A DNA stretch of 64,000 nt from Taudactylus pleione (lineage: Eukaryota > Chordata > Amphibia > Anura > Myobatrachidae). Positions within the stretch are counted from its first letter, which is position 1. Each line of letters opens with the position of its first letter. The DNA is taken from assembly GCA_031769625.1 (NCBI GenBank), contig JAUIMM010000178.1, positions 27,670,001-27,734,000 on the forward strand, read 5' to 3'. A program made the position numbers and the translations under genes. The notes under the pieces were generated by a model. It made no database searches, was not told the origin of the DNA, and saw only the letters and a list, made by a program, of their open reading frames with translations. Below are positions 44,343 to 54,689 of the stretch, one piece after another.

Positions 44343-44930
44343 TTACCAATTAATACCAGAATTGTAAACCCTGAGCCAAGGAAGGCCCAAGACAGTCAGT
44401 GCCAGGGGGCAATGTATGAGAAGAAAGGAGATTTCTTTGGAGCATAGCAGACCAATGGACAGATGGATGAGCAGTGTCTGAGAAATAACTACACCATCAG
44501 GAAAGAACTTGTCATCTAACACACAGATGGAAATTGGGTGATTTAGAGGAACAGCAGGAAGTCGCAGGGTTTGAAAAAAGGACAAGTCCGTTGAAATTAC
44601 CAACCGCACCACTGTCCAGGATTGCGGTGATAGTAACTTTTTCCCCAGAGATCCGCAGAAGTGCAGGTACTAAAACAGAATCCTTTGGGAAAACTGATTT
44701 CCCCTGAACATCTAGGCCTTCCCTTTTACCAGCTTGTTGGATAGTTATTAACGGAGTGTCCTCTGCCAACCACAGTACATACGAAGACCAAGGGAATGTC
44801 TTCTACATTTCTCTTCAGGAGGCAGAAGAAAGGCTCCAGACTGCGTAGGCTCTTCTGCCTCAGGAGGAGGTCCCCAGGCAGAGACCCTAGGAGATCTAGT
44901 GGGAAGATCTTTCCCATGTCTGCATTCACG
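44343..44930 (-). pseudogene. Gypsy A protease and zinc-knuckle region
   Basis: The frame 44512-44769 holds TITAILDSGAVGNF, the aspartic protease active site, after a degraded zinc knuckle (VCTVVGRGHSVNNYP; the later cysteine is lost). The frame 44343-44612 continues with LRLPAVPLNHPISI and LTVLGLPWLRVYN, as in B. Confidence 0.75.
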
Positions 44931-45072
44931 GAGATGACAATTGATGCAAATGACCTTGTGTAAAAAGGTCATCCAGTGTTTTGGATACAGGGTGCTGAAC
45001 CAAGATATCTTTGATGAGTTCGCACAGCCCCAGACAAAACTGGCTATGAAGAGTGGGGTCATTCCAACCAGA
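44931..45072 (-). pseudogene. Gypsy A gag, 3' part (left of the PLE)
   Basis: Reads SGWNDPTLHSQFCLGLCELI then KDILVQHPVSKTLDDLF, closely matching B. It is cut by the PLE at 45073 and continues to the right of it at 47534. Confidence 0.8.
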
Positions 45073-45089
45073 TAGTGGTATGACAAAAA

Positions 45090-45380
45090 AAGAGTTGAGA
45101 AATCTCTTATTAAGGTGATTAAAGTACCCCATAGAGAGTTATTAGACACTAAGCAAAAAAAAGCTAAAGATAAAAAATTTGAATGGGCATACTCTATATC
45201 GCACAATATAATGACCAGTTCAGATATGTAAAAAAATAATTAACAAGAAAAGACCCTGTACTAGGGACCCTCATTCCAGAGAGACTTGTACACATTTACA
45301 GGAAGGTACAAATTTTGAAAAACAAATTAGTGTCGAGTACCCTTCCTCCAAACCCTAATAATTCGACCATCACCTCAAAA
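45090..45380 (+). pseudogene. PLE RT C-terminal linker
   Basis: Broken frames give RDPVLGTLIPERLVHIYRK and a LPPNPNNSTITSKGFYR stretch, which is where PLE proteins carry the thumb and the cysteine-rich linker before the endonuclease. The cysteines are largely lost. Confidence comes mainly from its position directly before the endonuclease. Confidence 0.5.
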
Positions 45381-45424
45381 GGTTTTTACAGATGGGCAAG
45401 TTGTATTGTTGTAAGAAGTTGAGA

Positions 45425-45777
45425 TTAAAGACTTCATAACCTGCCACTCGAAAAATGTAGTTTATGCCATCAGATGTATCTGCAACTTGGTCTATATTGG
45501 ACGAACTTCAAGAGTGTTAAAGGTTCGCATTGGCGAACACATTAGAAATGTAAAAAAGAGTCTTGTTACTCACTCATTGTCGGCACATTTTAAACAGAAA
45601 CATAACTGCTCAATATCGGATATTAAAGGCTTTTATGGGATTAAACAAATTAAGGGGAATGTAAGATGCAAAGATGCGTCTAAATTAGCCAAAGCCAAAA
45701 TGAGCTCTATATATGAGTACCGAACCCTCAGCCCACATGGCTTAAACGAAGATTTCGAGCTGAAGTGGTTTCTGTAG
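45425..45777 (+). pseudogene. PLE GIY-YIG endonuclease
   Basis: The frame from about 45430 reads FITCHSKNVVYAIRCICNLV with an intact YIGRTSRVLKVRIGEH, the GIY-YIG core with its arginine and glutamate. It is followed by SLVTHSLSAHFKQKHN and the terminal GLNEDFELKWFL. A shift near 45425 separates it from the linker. The endonuclease frame itself is uninterrupted to its stop at 45777, better kept than the 16.6-kb copy. Confidence 0.85.
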
Positions 45778-46670
45778 TGTAGACATTTTATGAGATTTTT
45801 TGATAAGATCTTCTTTATTAATTTTAATATTAACTTTGGTACCTTCATTTTAATATTAATTTTGGTGTTTTTACTTACCTTGATTTTTGTAATCCATGTT
45901 AGACACAATAGATCCAATATCTTTTTTATCTTACAAAGCCATTCTTTTAACAGATAACATTTTATTATCATATTATTGTTACATTTTGTATATCGGAACA
46001 ATGGTTTATGTGTTAGAAGAGATATATTGGTTTTATTACTGACACATGCCGATATGGCACTTTTATAATTGTTCACAGTTACCATGGCTCCACCAGAAGT
46101 TACATACTGAATAAATGCATGTGTGATCCTTTAATAAGAAGTCAAGCTAAACTTGAAGCAGGCATCTACAAAACTACAATTCCCAACAATCCTCCAGCAT
46201 TCCGGTGACCACTTCTGGTGAAACTGCAATGCTGCTTCCGGGAATACAAACACCAGGAACGTTGTTGCTTTCCACGGTGGTTTGGACTGCACGCGGGCAG
46301 ATAGGGGTCACTGCTTGTCTGGTGGATGCCCCTTCTGGCTGTATTCTGGACTGATTGTCATATTGATGAATAACTGATAATTACAAGAATAGAACTACAT
46401 ATTCCATGATGCACTGCAGGATGTTCCCTTTTGATGAATATGCCCTTTTCCTTCCTTGTTTTTAATAATTTTATACTTTGTCTAATCACCAATATGAGTT
46501 GGAGAATTTTATTATAATTTTATCATATTTGTATGTATATCGAGTTGATTTGGGATCATGTTTACATTAGTCTTTAATATTTATTAGATTGGAAACAGAT
46601 GGCGACTGGATGTTGTTCGCTTCCTGCCACAGTGGATAGGCACACAGACCCTTAAATACTAAGCTCCTCA

Positions 46671-46735
46671 CACCTACTGACATATCTTGAGAAATGTCTC
46701 AGACCAAAACATGTTGATATACAAGGGGTGTGAGT
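46671..46735 (+). ncRNA. Decayed hammerhead of the nested PLE
   Basis: Distal stem I ctcacacc pairs with ggtgtgag. Between them are CUGACAU at the core, gaga with tctc as stem II, CAAAAC where CGAAAC is usual, and self-complementary ACAUGU then U. The two core changes are both consistent with loss of CpG by transition, so an active ancestor is likely and present activity is not. Confidence 0.5.
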
Positions 46736-46824
46736 AGCTTTTTAATTCCATGGACTTTGCTGATTTGTTTTTTCTGTTTTGTTTTTCACAGAAATTTTCT
46801 TATGAGAGTTCCAACATCAGACAC

Positions 46825-47175
46825 AGAGTGAGTTGGGTAAACTCTTTTCATTAGACTGCAAAAGATACCCTTTGATGTCATTTGTTTGATGTTTTCACGT
46901 GAGTGCGGGTACGCATTTCCATTTTGGGCACTAAAAGATACCTTTATGGTCATGCCATCTCCATCATTAGTGTGAGTTTGGGTATGCTATATTGAACTAA
47001 TCCAAATAAAGATACATTGATGAGAACATGCATTATTTACATACTGTGAGTTGGGGTACGCTCACTCAATGTCTCTATTTACTAAAAACTTAATTTGTGT
47101 TAGGGGTTGAACTGGATTATTCGTAAAGATACCTTGATGTACAGGTATACCCTGATCTGATTGTGAGTGGGGTAC
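46825..47175 (+). repeat. Degenerate direct repeats in the PLE end region
   Basis: A tgtgagttggggtacgc-like word recurs about five times (near 46827, 46899, 46971, 47047, 47161), interleaved with an aaagataccttgatg-like word (near 46858, 46931, 47007, 47126). Spacing is about 70-115 bases. The structure lies downstream of the hammerhead-like motif. Confidence 0.75.
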
Positions 47176-47533
47176 ACCATTATATACAGTGGGAAGAACA
47201 TAAATCATGCTGTGTATCTAATAAGACATTACTACTCTTTGTGTCCTTTTGATATTTCTAATTTTATGTTTAGTGAATTCTGAAAAACGAAAGAATTGAA
47301 ACGGTACCAACATTCGTTCACCAGGACATTGTATTAGGGATGCATTAAGTACTGTGCTTTATGTACTTTTTGTTTAAAAGCGCTATTAACTGTCTCTTCC
47401 TACATTGTCTATTATCTTGTATTTCTTTGGATTGTGGTGATATCCTTTTTTGAAGATTGATGGTTTAGTGGCAGCTTATGTGCCCATAAAAACAACCCTT
47501 TTACATTGTATTATTGTTATCATTCCAACCAGA

Positions 47534-47930
47534 GTCCACTGCCCACCAGCAGAACTAAGTGCAGTAGTCCACCACTTCTCTCAGTTCTTGTTTAAGTGAA
47601 CAAAGACTGACCTGCCAAAGCAGCCTTATCTGGGTCTTCGTAGAGGAGACCTAATGCTTTAAAAAAAGCTTCAATGGATAGAAGTGCACTATGAGTAGAA
47701 GGTAACCCAAAAGCTCAGATCTGAGGATCACATAAAAGGAGCACAATAATGACTCCTACAAATTGTGCCTCAGTTCCAGAGGAAATATGGCGTAATTTAA
47801 AATAAAGTTTACAGTCACCCGAGCATCGGTCAGGTAGATGTATCTTAGGTTTCTTGACAATCATCTTTGGATCTGGCCCACCAGAACCTGAGCGGGATTC
47901 TGTGAAGGCTCCATTAGTGTCACTACATTT
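47534..47930 (-). pseudogene. Gypsy A gag, 5' part (right of the PLE)
   Basis: The minus strand gives REVVDYCT and WAVDSGW next to the PLE junction, rejoining the NDPTLHSQF of the other side. Further upstream are degraded capsid and start-region pieces, including a LRHISSGTEAQ-like stretch. The true start is not evident. Confidence 0.65.
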
Positions 47931-47934
47931 TTGG

Positions 47935-47945
47935 GCCGGCTATAA
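47935..47945 (-). promoter_or_regulatory. Primer-binding site of Gypsy A (self-priming type)
   Basis: On the minus strand tatagccggc follows the 5' LTR and matches the complement of the LTR word at 34781-34790 in nine of ten bases. The 5' LTR itself has lost that segment by deletion. Confidence 0.6.
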
Positions 47946-48518
47946 TGTTACGGTTACCTAAGGTACTACATGTAAACCTCTAGAAACCAATGGTTGAGGT
48001 TTTCTGCCACGAACAACTGCCCACTGTTCCCTTAGAACAAAATAGTGTTCACCGGTACTTAGGCGGCAGCCTGGACTTAAACTAGGGATAGTAGAGGTTT
48101 ACACAGATCCCCTAAGAAGACAGGAGTAGATGTGACAGCTAAAGGGCCGGTGATTTAAGCACAGTAAGTCCAGCCAATGGAGTGGTTAGAGATCCGAGGA
48201 TGCGACTGATGTAGGTTGTGAGGCTAGAAAGCCAGTGGTGTGATGCGGCTTTGGGAGCCAGAAGTGCGATTGAGTTCTGGTGGTATGGCTTAAAAGCTGG
48301 TGATGAGATGCGGCTTTTGGAGCCGGAGGTACAGCTGTATGCCGGTAGTGTGGCTTCAGAGGCAGTGATTAAATGTGGCTTTGGGAACCGGAAGTGCATC
48401 TGTATGCCGGAGGTGTTGTCTAGTAACCGGTGGTACAGTACTTACATGGCAGGCGGAAGCAGTGGAAGCATTGCCCATAGTGTAGAAAAGTGACAAGTTG
48501 TGCTGGCGACTTGTAACT
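47946..48518 (-). repeat. 5' LTR of Gypsy A, shortened
   Basis: Begins tgttacggttacc, ends ttgtaact (last base changed from the expected a). It keeps fewer than three 65-base units and lacks what corresponds to about 34640-34875 of the other LTR. Confidence 0.85.
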
Positions 48519-48850
48519 ATTAAATGATTGAAGCAGTGAAATAAAGGAGTACAGGTGTGCCAGTGGAAAAAGTTTCCCATGGTATCACATTAGTTCTCAT
48601 GTATAACTACTCCACTGGCACAGTTTTCCACTGTAAACTCATTTTTAAAACAGAAACACAATGATCAATTAATACAGTTCAAATAACATTTTTAAAAAGA
48701 AAAATTATATCTGCTGCAGAGAGTAGCTTGTGTGCAGGTGGAAGTAGGCCACAAACTTGTTAGCAGTGGCTAACTCCACTGCTATTTTATATATGCTCAC
48801 CGATGACTAGACAGGTTTCTGTAGGCAGAGCGTGATATGCAAAATTAATT

Positions 48851-49075
48851 TATTACCCAGCTCATGGGCATGATGGATCGTCAAAGTAGGGAATCATATG
48901 AACGCCAAACCCAGCAATCCCAGATGGAATTTCTAGAGCGAATGATTAGTCACAGTCAAGGCCAGGCCACAGTACCACACAACAGCAGGGTCCACACTAC
49001 CCAAATCAACCTTCTCCCCAGTACAATCATGCTTACTATGACCGAATGTCAACCTCCTGAAAGCCAGGAATATAT
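48851..49075 (+). pseudogene. Harbinger Myb-like protein, C-terminal exon
   Basis: After an acceptor-like ttacccag the frame reads LMGMMDRQSRESYERQTQQ then SQMEFLERMISHSQGQ. A glutamine- and arginine-rich amphipathic tail of this kind closes Harbinger Myb-like proteins. It lies rightward, convergent with the transposase, as expected. The frame shifts after about 49030. Confidence 0.6.
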
Positions 49076-49499
49076 CTTGTTTACTGGAATTTACCATAAC
49101 TTTGCATTTTGGTTTTAGAATATTTTGCCTAATACCTAGGCATTTCTGTAATTTAGTACTAAAATGTTATATGTTATCTACAGTATATATATGTAGATTT
49201 TATATTTCTTATTATATGTACATACTGTATCATGTAAGTAGGCAATGTTTTGCTAATAATATGCTATTTTGAATTTATAATTTATGTGCATTACTATTTC
49301 TATATGTTTTCAATGTTTAAAAGTATATGCAAAACCCTTTTGTACAATATACCACAGAGATTGTATTGTGTGTAGAAGTTACAAATTATAAACATGTACA
49401 CTGATTGAACCGAAAAATAAACCATTTTTATTTTTTTAAAAACAAATTTGCCTTTCTTTAACACAGTAGTGAAGGAAGGTTGGCTGTTAGAGCTGCCCG

Positions 49500-49896
49500 G
49501 ATCTGTTCTGCACTACAGCTATGGTCCCTAACACAGGCCGTAGATTCATGGTTTGGGAAATCAAATTCTGACTGCTGCACAGTCCACTCTGGTAGAAATT
49601 GATCCTTCCTAATCTCTCATATGTTGTGCAGTACACAACATGCAGCTACAACATCAGGCATGATCATGAGGTCCACATCACAGCGCTTCATCAGACAGCG
49701 CCAATGTCCTTTTAAGCAGCCAAATGCATTTTCACTGGCCATCCCGGCTGAATTCAGGGTGTAGATAAATGCAATTTGTTCAGGGCCCAACTGAACATGT
49801 TGTGTGATGCCCTTCATCATCCAGCGCCATAAAGGGCAGGCTGCATTCCCAATAATGTGAACAGGAATCTCTACCCCATCGAACAGTCTTGGATTT
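49500..49896 (-). pseudogene. Harbinger transposase, exon 3
   Basis: Read from an acceptor-like ttttccattag: a LFDGVEIPVHIIGNAACPLW stretch, then the frame 49617-49820 with LNSAGMASENAFGCLKGHWR and VVAACCVLHNI. The asparagine-alanine-phenylalanine block with its glutamate is the third catalytic region of PIF/Harbinger DDE transposases, and the cysteine-cysteine-valine-leucine-histidine-asparagine block is a hallmark of the family. Sequence after the stop still looks coding for about 100 bases. Confidence 0.85.
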
Positions 49897-49949
49897 CTAA
49901 TGGAAAAATAATTGGGTAAGGTGGGAAAAGCATAATCACATGGAAGTTA

Positions 49950-50380
49950 CCTGTAAAGCATACTTGCTCACCCTCCAGATTCGGCCGGGAGCCTCCTGAA
50001 AATTGGGTGCTGCTCCCAGACCCCAGAAATTCAGACAAGCCTCCCGTTGGCTGCTGACTACCTCCGCCCCCCCCTGGTAGCAGGGGAGGCCAATGATGCA
50101 ATTAACGCTAAAATGTGTCATTTTGGGCCCGCCCCCTGCTACACAATGGCAGTAATCTTGGCATTGTGTGGCAGGAGCGGGGCCAAAATTATGCGGTTAT
50201 GTGGCCATGCCCCTGCATCACACAAAAATCTGTCCAGCCACGCCCCCTATGCCAGCCATGTCCCCTGCAATGCTGATCTGTCTGCTCCCTCCAGGATTTC
50301 GGCAACCCTGCTGTGAAGTTATCTGTAGATCAATGCAGAATCAAAATATAGTCTGAGTCTGTTAGTACACACACAGGCCC
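49950..50380. repeat. Unassigned GC-rich repeat in the Harbinger intron
   Basis: GC-rich block with cggccgggagcctcc and several gccccctg words, unlike the AT-rich surroundings; probably a MITE. I could not define paired ends. Confidence 0.35.
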
Positions 50381-50382
50381 AT

Positions 50383-51595
50383 ATTCAATTAGATTTGCAC
50401 CCGCAATACTTTTCTGCCTGCCGCTCTTTTCGCCTACATCGCATGTTTTGGCCATGGAAAATTATCTGGCATGCTCCCGCTATTCGCCGTATTCAATTCC
50501 AAAGGATGTGAAAACGCGACCCAGCGAAACTGAAACAGGCAAAAAGTGCTGTCAAAAATGGAGAAATCAGTCTGACACCCCTCCAAAAGATGCACTAACA
50601 TTGGAGATCAATGTAGATGCCCCCAAATTGCACTACTGATGCTATTTAGGCTATTTAAGTGCTGTCAATTGCTTCTAAATAGCATCTTTGCACAAGCGCT
50701 GAAGAATTGCCTTAAGCAGTACTTTTATTTATTTATTACCATTTATTACCATTTAATATTACCAGTTATTTATATAGCGCACACATATTCCGCAGCGCTT
50801 TACAGAGAATATTTGGCCATTCACATCAGTCCCTGCCCCTGAAGAGCTTATAATCTATATTCCCTATCACATGCACACACATATGCACTAGGGTTCATTT
50901 TTTGTAGGGAGCCAATTAACCTACCAGTATATTTTTGGAATGTGGGAGGAAGCCGGAGTACCCGGAGGAAACCCACCCAAGCACAGGGAGAATATACTAA
51001 CTTCACACAGTTAGTGCCATGGTAGGAGTCAAACCCATGACCTCAGTGCTGTGAGGCAGTAAAGCTAACCATTAAACCGTTTGTGCTGCCCATTTTTACA
51101 AGAAAATAAATAGTCCTGCCAAATTTGGGGTACTTGAAAATGGGTGCAAGCATGGTTTAAATTCGCAAAAGTGAAGTTTTAAGTGATGCAAAAATCAGAC
51201 CTTCAGCAAGCACCTGCAATCAAAAAAACACCTCACCCATACTTGAAGACCCCCCAAAAGTCTATTTTGCTACTTTTCATGTGTGTACCCCCACTTTGTA
51301 CTTTTCTCCCTCATTTACAAAGTAATTTTTTGGGGTGTTCCTCACTTTTTTTTACACAGTTATCCTTTGGGGGGCTATCCCAAGGGTGCACAGTGGTGTC
51401 CGCACCTTTGCACCCCAAAACAGCAATTCTGCACTTTTTTACACCTGCTATTCAGAGGCAAACTTTTTCACCTATTACCTTGCATTGACTTTCTGCGTAC
51501 GCGAAAAGTCTTTGCAAAAACTTTCCACCTGGAAAAATGACATCATCCGCGATACTTTTTAGTGGATTGCGACTTTTTGCCACTAATTGAATACA
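50383..51595. mobile_element. MITE with ggccc-attcaatta ends, holding a SINE
   Basis: Left end ggcccatattcaattag and right end ctaattgaatacaggcc are inverted repeats. Between them lie gcaaaa-rich subterminal words on both sides and a SINE at 50740-51095. The target duplication is unclear (aca or ata), so the family is a guess (Harbinger-like). Confidence 0.55.
50740..51095 (-). repeat. V-SINE-like SINE, near full length
   Basis: On the minus strand a tRNA-like head has a box A candidate (taatggttagc) and box B candidate (gggtttgactcc). It is followed by the gtgggtttcctccggg central block conserved in V-SINEs and a gcgctatataaataact tail of the type shared with LINE 3' ends. The split copy at 8.4-9.2 kb has the same body. 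Confidence 0.75.
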
Positions 51596-51723
51596 GGCCA
51601 TAGTCTGGAGCATGTAGCATTGCATATTTGTACCACTTAAAATTGATGATACATCATGGCAGCATAGAATAATATTGTTAAGTGCCTATTAGGTCCTCAA
51701 ACTACACATGCAGGTTGTTTTTA

Positions 51724-52570
51724 GAACATAATTTATTGCAACACATAAACAATAATTATATAAATACATAAAATCAAATCTCTATACTGACTCAGTAGGA
51801 CAGGTGGATGAGCAGATGGAATTGGAAAGGTGATATCCTAAGACCACTGCAGGGTCCAATGGCAGGTTATTGTCCAGAATCAAGCTCTAAATAAATCCAC
51901 TAATGGTATAATGTCAGCAAGAACAAAAAGGCAGGGTTGCCAAAAGGAAATCTGATAAAACTCGGAACATTTTTGCCTGGAGAAATGCGTCAAGGGATCT
52001 CCATTAACTGGACACGGCCACCACTGTTCTTTCTCTCCACACTTGCCCTTCATCCACCTGCAGGGATTACCAGGGAGAGTATGCAGAAGAGAACGTTTAC
52101 CCACATGTTACCGGAAAGGTCATCCTCATCTACAGAGCATTTAGATTGTTCAGCCGGACGGAGATCACACAGCAGCGTAGTAGATCCACAGAGGCTCCCG
52201 TTATTGCATACAGCATCAGCCACGCCACTGTGGTGTGCCTGCCTGGAATGGATCCCGGTGCATTCCAGCTTACAGCCTGACACTATCCACACAGTGTGAG
52301 TACCGGCCATTTATACTTCATAAATTTACAGCGCTCCGATATTTGGATTTCCTTCTGGCAACCTTGTCTTTTTGTTCTTGCCTACATTATACCATTAGTG
52401 GATTTGTTTAGAGCTTGATTCTGGACAATCCCTGCCATTGGACCCTGCAGTGGTCTTAGGATATCACCTTTCCAATTCCATCTGCTCATCCACATATCCT
52501 ACTGTGTCAGTATAGAGATTTGATTTTATGTATTTATATATTTATTGCTTGTGTTGCAATAAATTATTTG
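51724..52570. repeat. Fold-back element, arms 51724-51950 and 52345-52570
   Basis: The left arm (gaacataatttattgcaac to ggttgcc) returns in reverse complement on the right with few differences over roughly 220 bases. This includes the cactaatggtata and ccaattccatctgctcatcc blocks. The centre (about 400 bases) has no open frame that I recognise. Confidence 0.85.
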
Positions 52571-52963
52571 CATTTATTATTGTGGTCATTTGATTAAACC
52601 AATGCTCCACTTTCCTTTTTTCACTTTTCTAGCAGGTGCAGAACCTGCTTATGTGAGCTGCTCCATTTATTCAATTGGTTATTTCTTCTGACTGACAGCG
52701 CACCTGGTTGTTTTTTGTGTTTTTAGCACATGACATAATTGCAATAGAAAATATTTAGGGTTAGAAATCACAGTATGTACAATTGATAAATTGGTGGATA
52801 AGTTTCAGCTGGGCAAAGGATAAAGCTAACCATCACATACACCATGCTGCAACAGCTAACAAGTACAGATAAAATAAAATATAACTCTGGCTGTCCACAA
52901 ATTGCCTGCTATGACAGATGAGTTGAATATGACACAATCAGAAAATTAATAATATCATCTTAC

Positions 52964-53073
52964 CGCTCTTGGGAAAAGCCATCCACCTCAGTCATCCTCT
53001 TCTAGGCAGAAGAGATTGGAGTTTGCAAGGACTACCGAGTCATGTGCTCATCCAGGCTACCCAATAAAGACAT
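52964..53073 (-). pseudogene. Harbinger transposase, exon 2
   Basis: Bounded by an acceptor-like ttcacag and a donor-like ggtaag on the minus strand. It reads DVFIG, then stops in place of expected tryptophan-like codons, PG, AHDS, VLANSNLF. This is the PGS-HDS region holding the second catalytic aspartate neighbourhood of Harbinger transposases. At least two stops are present. Confidence 0.7.
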
Positions 53074-53184
53074 CTGTGAAGCTATAAATAATGTATAATA
53101 ATAATGTATAATAAGTTTTCAAAAGGAAACACATTGGTACTTATGTGCACATTATAAAACACACACTGTTAAAAAAATGCTTAC

Positions 53185-53800
53185 CAATACTTGTAGCCCA
53201 CTGTGGCCTGTTAGATGATGGAATGCCTGTCTTTTCTGTTATAATATTCAGCCAGGTTGTCACGAGCAGCAATGATTGGGATGTGTGTTCCGTCTATGGC
53301 ACCTACACGCTGTAGATACCCACTCCTCAGTACACCTTGCATTGTGTCTTCTAACTGGTCTCCTTATAACAAGTTGATGAACTGCTAGTGGAGAGTATCC
53401 AACAATGCCCACGTCACCTGCGACAACCTAAAGTGGGCCATCCACTGCACATCCTGAAAAGCTTCCACAGTCACAAAGAAAGCTTCTCCATGCTTGTGGT
53501 CTTGAGCCCACATTCTTTGGTCTGTTGACATGTTCAGTTTCATGATGGTTGTCATGGTAGGATATGAGGCCTCTCCTCCTGTGCATATATTGTCGAGTTG
53601 TTGCCTTCTTAGCCACAAACTGCGCCCTCCTCTTCTTCTTCCTGAAATAAGTGTACAGAATTCTGCACATTGTCAGAAGCTGCATCATGCTCTCATTGGC
53701 TGAATAAAACAGCAGGAAAGCACAAACACTCATGAACTCTGGAAAACACACAGGTAGTCCATTGGCCATGATTACTGCAGTGCGGTGAGCAGTCCCCACC
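53185..53800 (-). pseudogene. Harbinger transposase, exon 1
   Basis: Frames at 53428-53799 and 53385-53618 give an arginine-lysine-rich N-terminus (FRKKKRRAQF), then QDVQWMAHFRLSQVTWALLD, then GAIDGTHIPI and NLAEYYNRK. That last part is the first catalytic aspartate region of PIF/Harbinger. The exon ends YKYW with a gtaagc donor. Several frameshifts are present. Confidence 0.8.
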
Positions 53801-54032
53801 CCTCCCTTTTGTTCCCATTTGTGACCTCATCCTTGTGAGCCTGTAAAAAGTAAATTTTTAATGACATCCATAGGGATTTACAGAGCTGACCCGGGTTCAG
53901 TGTGAATGGGGCTGACCCAGGAATAACCTATATCAAAGGTACAGTGTGAAAGGGGTCTGACTCAGGTCACAGCCAAGTTGGACACAGCTTCAAAATCCCA
54001 GGTCGGAGCTGGGTTTGTGATGTGAAAGGGGT

Positions 54033-54660
54033 ATTTACACCAACTGAATAACCCAGGTTATTGCCAGATCGATCTGGGTTGGGCCTCAGTATCAACAGCT
54101 CACAAAAAAATAACCTGGGACATTTCAGCCAGCAATCCTACTCAGGTTAAGAGCAGGGTTGAAAACAGGTTGGTCCCAGGTCATGCAGCAGTGTAAACAG
54201 ATTCTAGCCAGATTATTTGACCCAGTTAGATCCAAAAGAAGCTGATTGGATCTTCTGGGGCACTGGCAAATGATTTCATTATTCAGTGCCCTGCAGAGAT
54301 AGACGGCACATGTAGCCATCGCTTGCCTGCACCGCAGCCTGACCAGCAGCTACAAATTCAGGTTGATACACAGACTGCCACAGCCAGAACTGTAGTCTGC
54401 TACCATTGCTGCAATGATGTGAACAGTCTCTACCCCTCCCTTTTGTTACCTTTTGTGACCTCATCTTTGTCAGCCCTTAAAAAAGTATTTTTTTAATGAC
54501 ATCTATATGGAAAAGCAGGGATTAACCGGGTTCAGTGTAATCGGGGCCCATCCGGGAACAACCCAGGTCGATTTGCAGTGTTAATGGGGTCTGAAGCTGG
54601 GTTTGACTCGGGATTGACCAGTGTTCAAATTCTCGGGTCGGACACAGGATTTTGGTGTAA
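54033..54660. mobile_element. Second, partial Harbinger copy (MITE)
   Basis: Directly next to the right end of the first element. 54380-54500 repeats the 53785-53880 sequence (cctcccttttgtt, gtgacctcat, ttaatgacatc), and 54520-54650 repeats its ggttcagtgt and gggtctgac words. It begins with a left-end-like tttacaccaactgaataaccc. No transposase domain remains. Confidence 0.5.
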
Positions 54661-54689
54661 AACAGTATAAACAGAAATCTAATCTGCCT

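Larger units (their letters stand above)
45073..47519 (+). mobile_element. PLE 3' half nested in Gypsy A gag
   Basis: The 14-base word tcattccaaccaga flanks both sides (45059-45072, 47520-47533), and the gag reading rejoins when the insert is removed. Inside, reading rightward, are the end of a PLE reverse transcriptase linker, a GIY-YIG endonuclease, a hammerhead-like motif and a repeated-motif region. The 5' part is missing, as in incomplete target-primed reverse transcription. Confidence 0.9.
33963..48518 (-). mobile_element. Gypsy element A (chromovirus), host of nested insertions
   Basis: Direct LTRs at 33963-34997 and 47946-48518 enclose a leftward gag-protease-RT-RNaseH-integrase-chromodomain order. 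Outer flanks attac (33958-33962) and attaa (48519-48523) look like a 5-base target duplication with one change. Three later insertions interrupt it: a TTAGGG-rich element (about 35420-35975), Gypsy B (36652-42688) and a PLE (45073-47519). It lies in an intron of the Harbinger Myb-like gene. Confidence 0.85.
28115..54032. mobile_element. Harbinger/PIF transposon opened by nested insertions
   Basis: The left end (accctttcacattgc at about 28115) matches in reverse the right-end words gtgtgaaaggggt (about 53955) and gatgtgaaaggggt (about 54018), and both ends carry many gacccgggt-like subterminal words. Between them lie, in correct order and orientation, pieces of a rightward Myb/SANT-like gene (28465, 33126, 33861, 48851) and a convergent three-exon transposase (53800 to 49500). 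Autonomous Harbinger elements encode exactly these two proteins. About 20 kb of the span is later insertions. Whether all pieces derive from one insertion is an inference from collinearity. Confidence 0.65.

Noticed and set aside
46671..46735. Active hammerhead
   Set aside because: Two invariant core positions are changed, so I list it as decayed.
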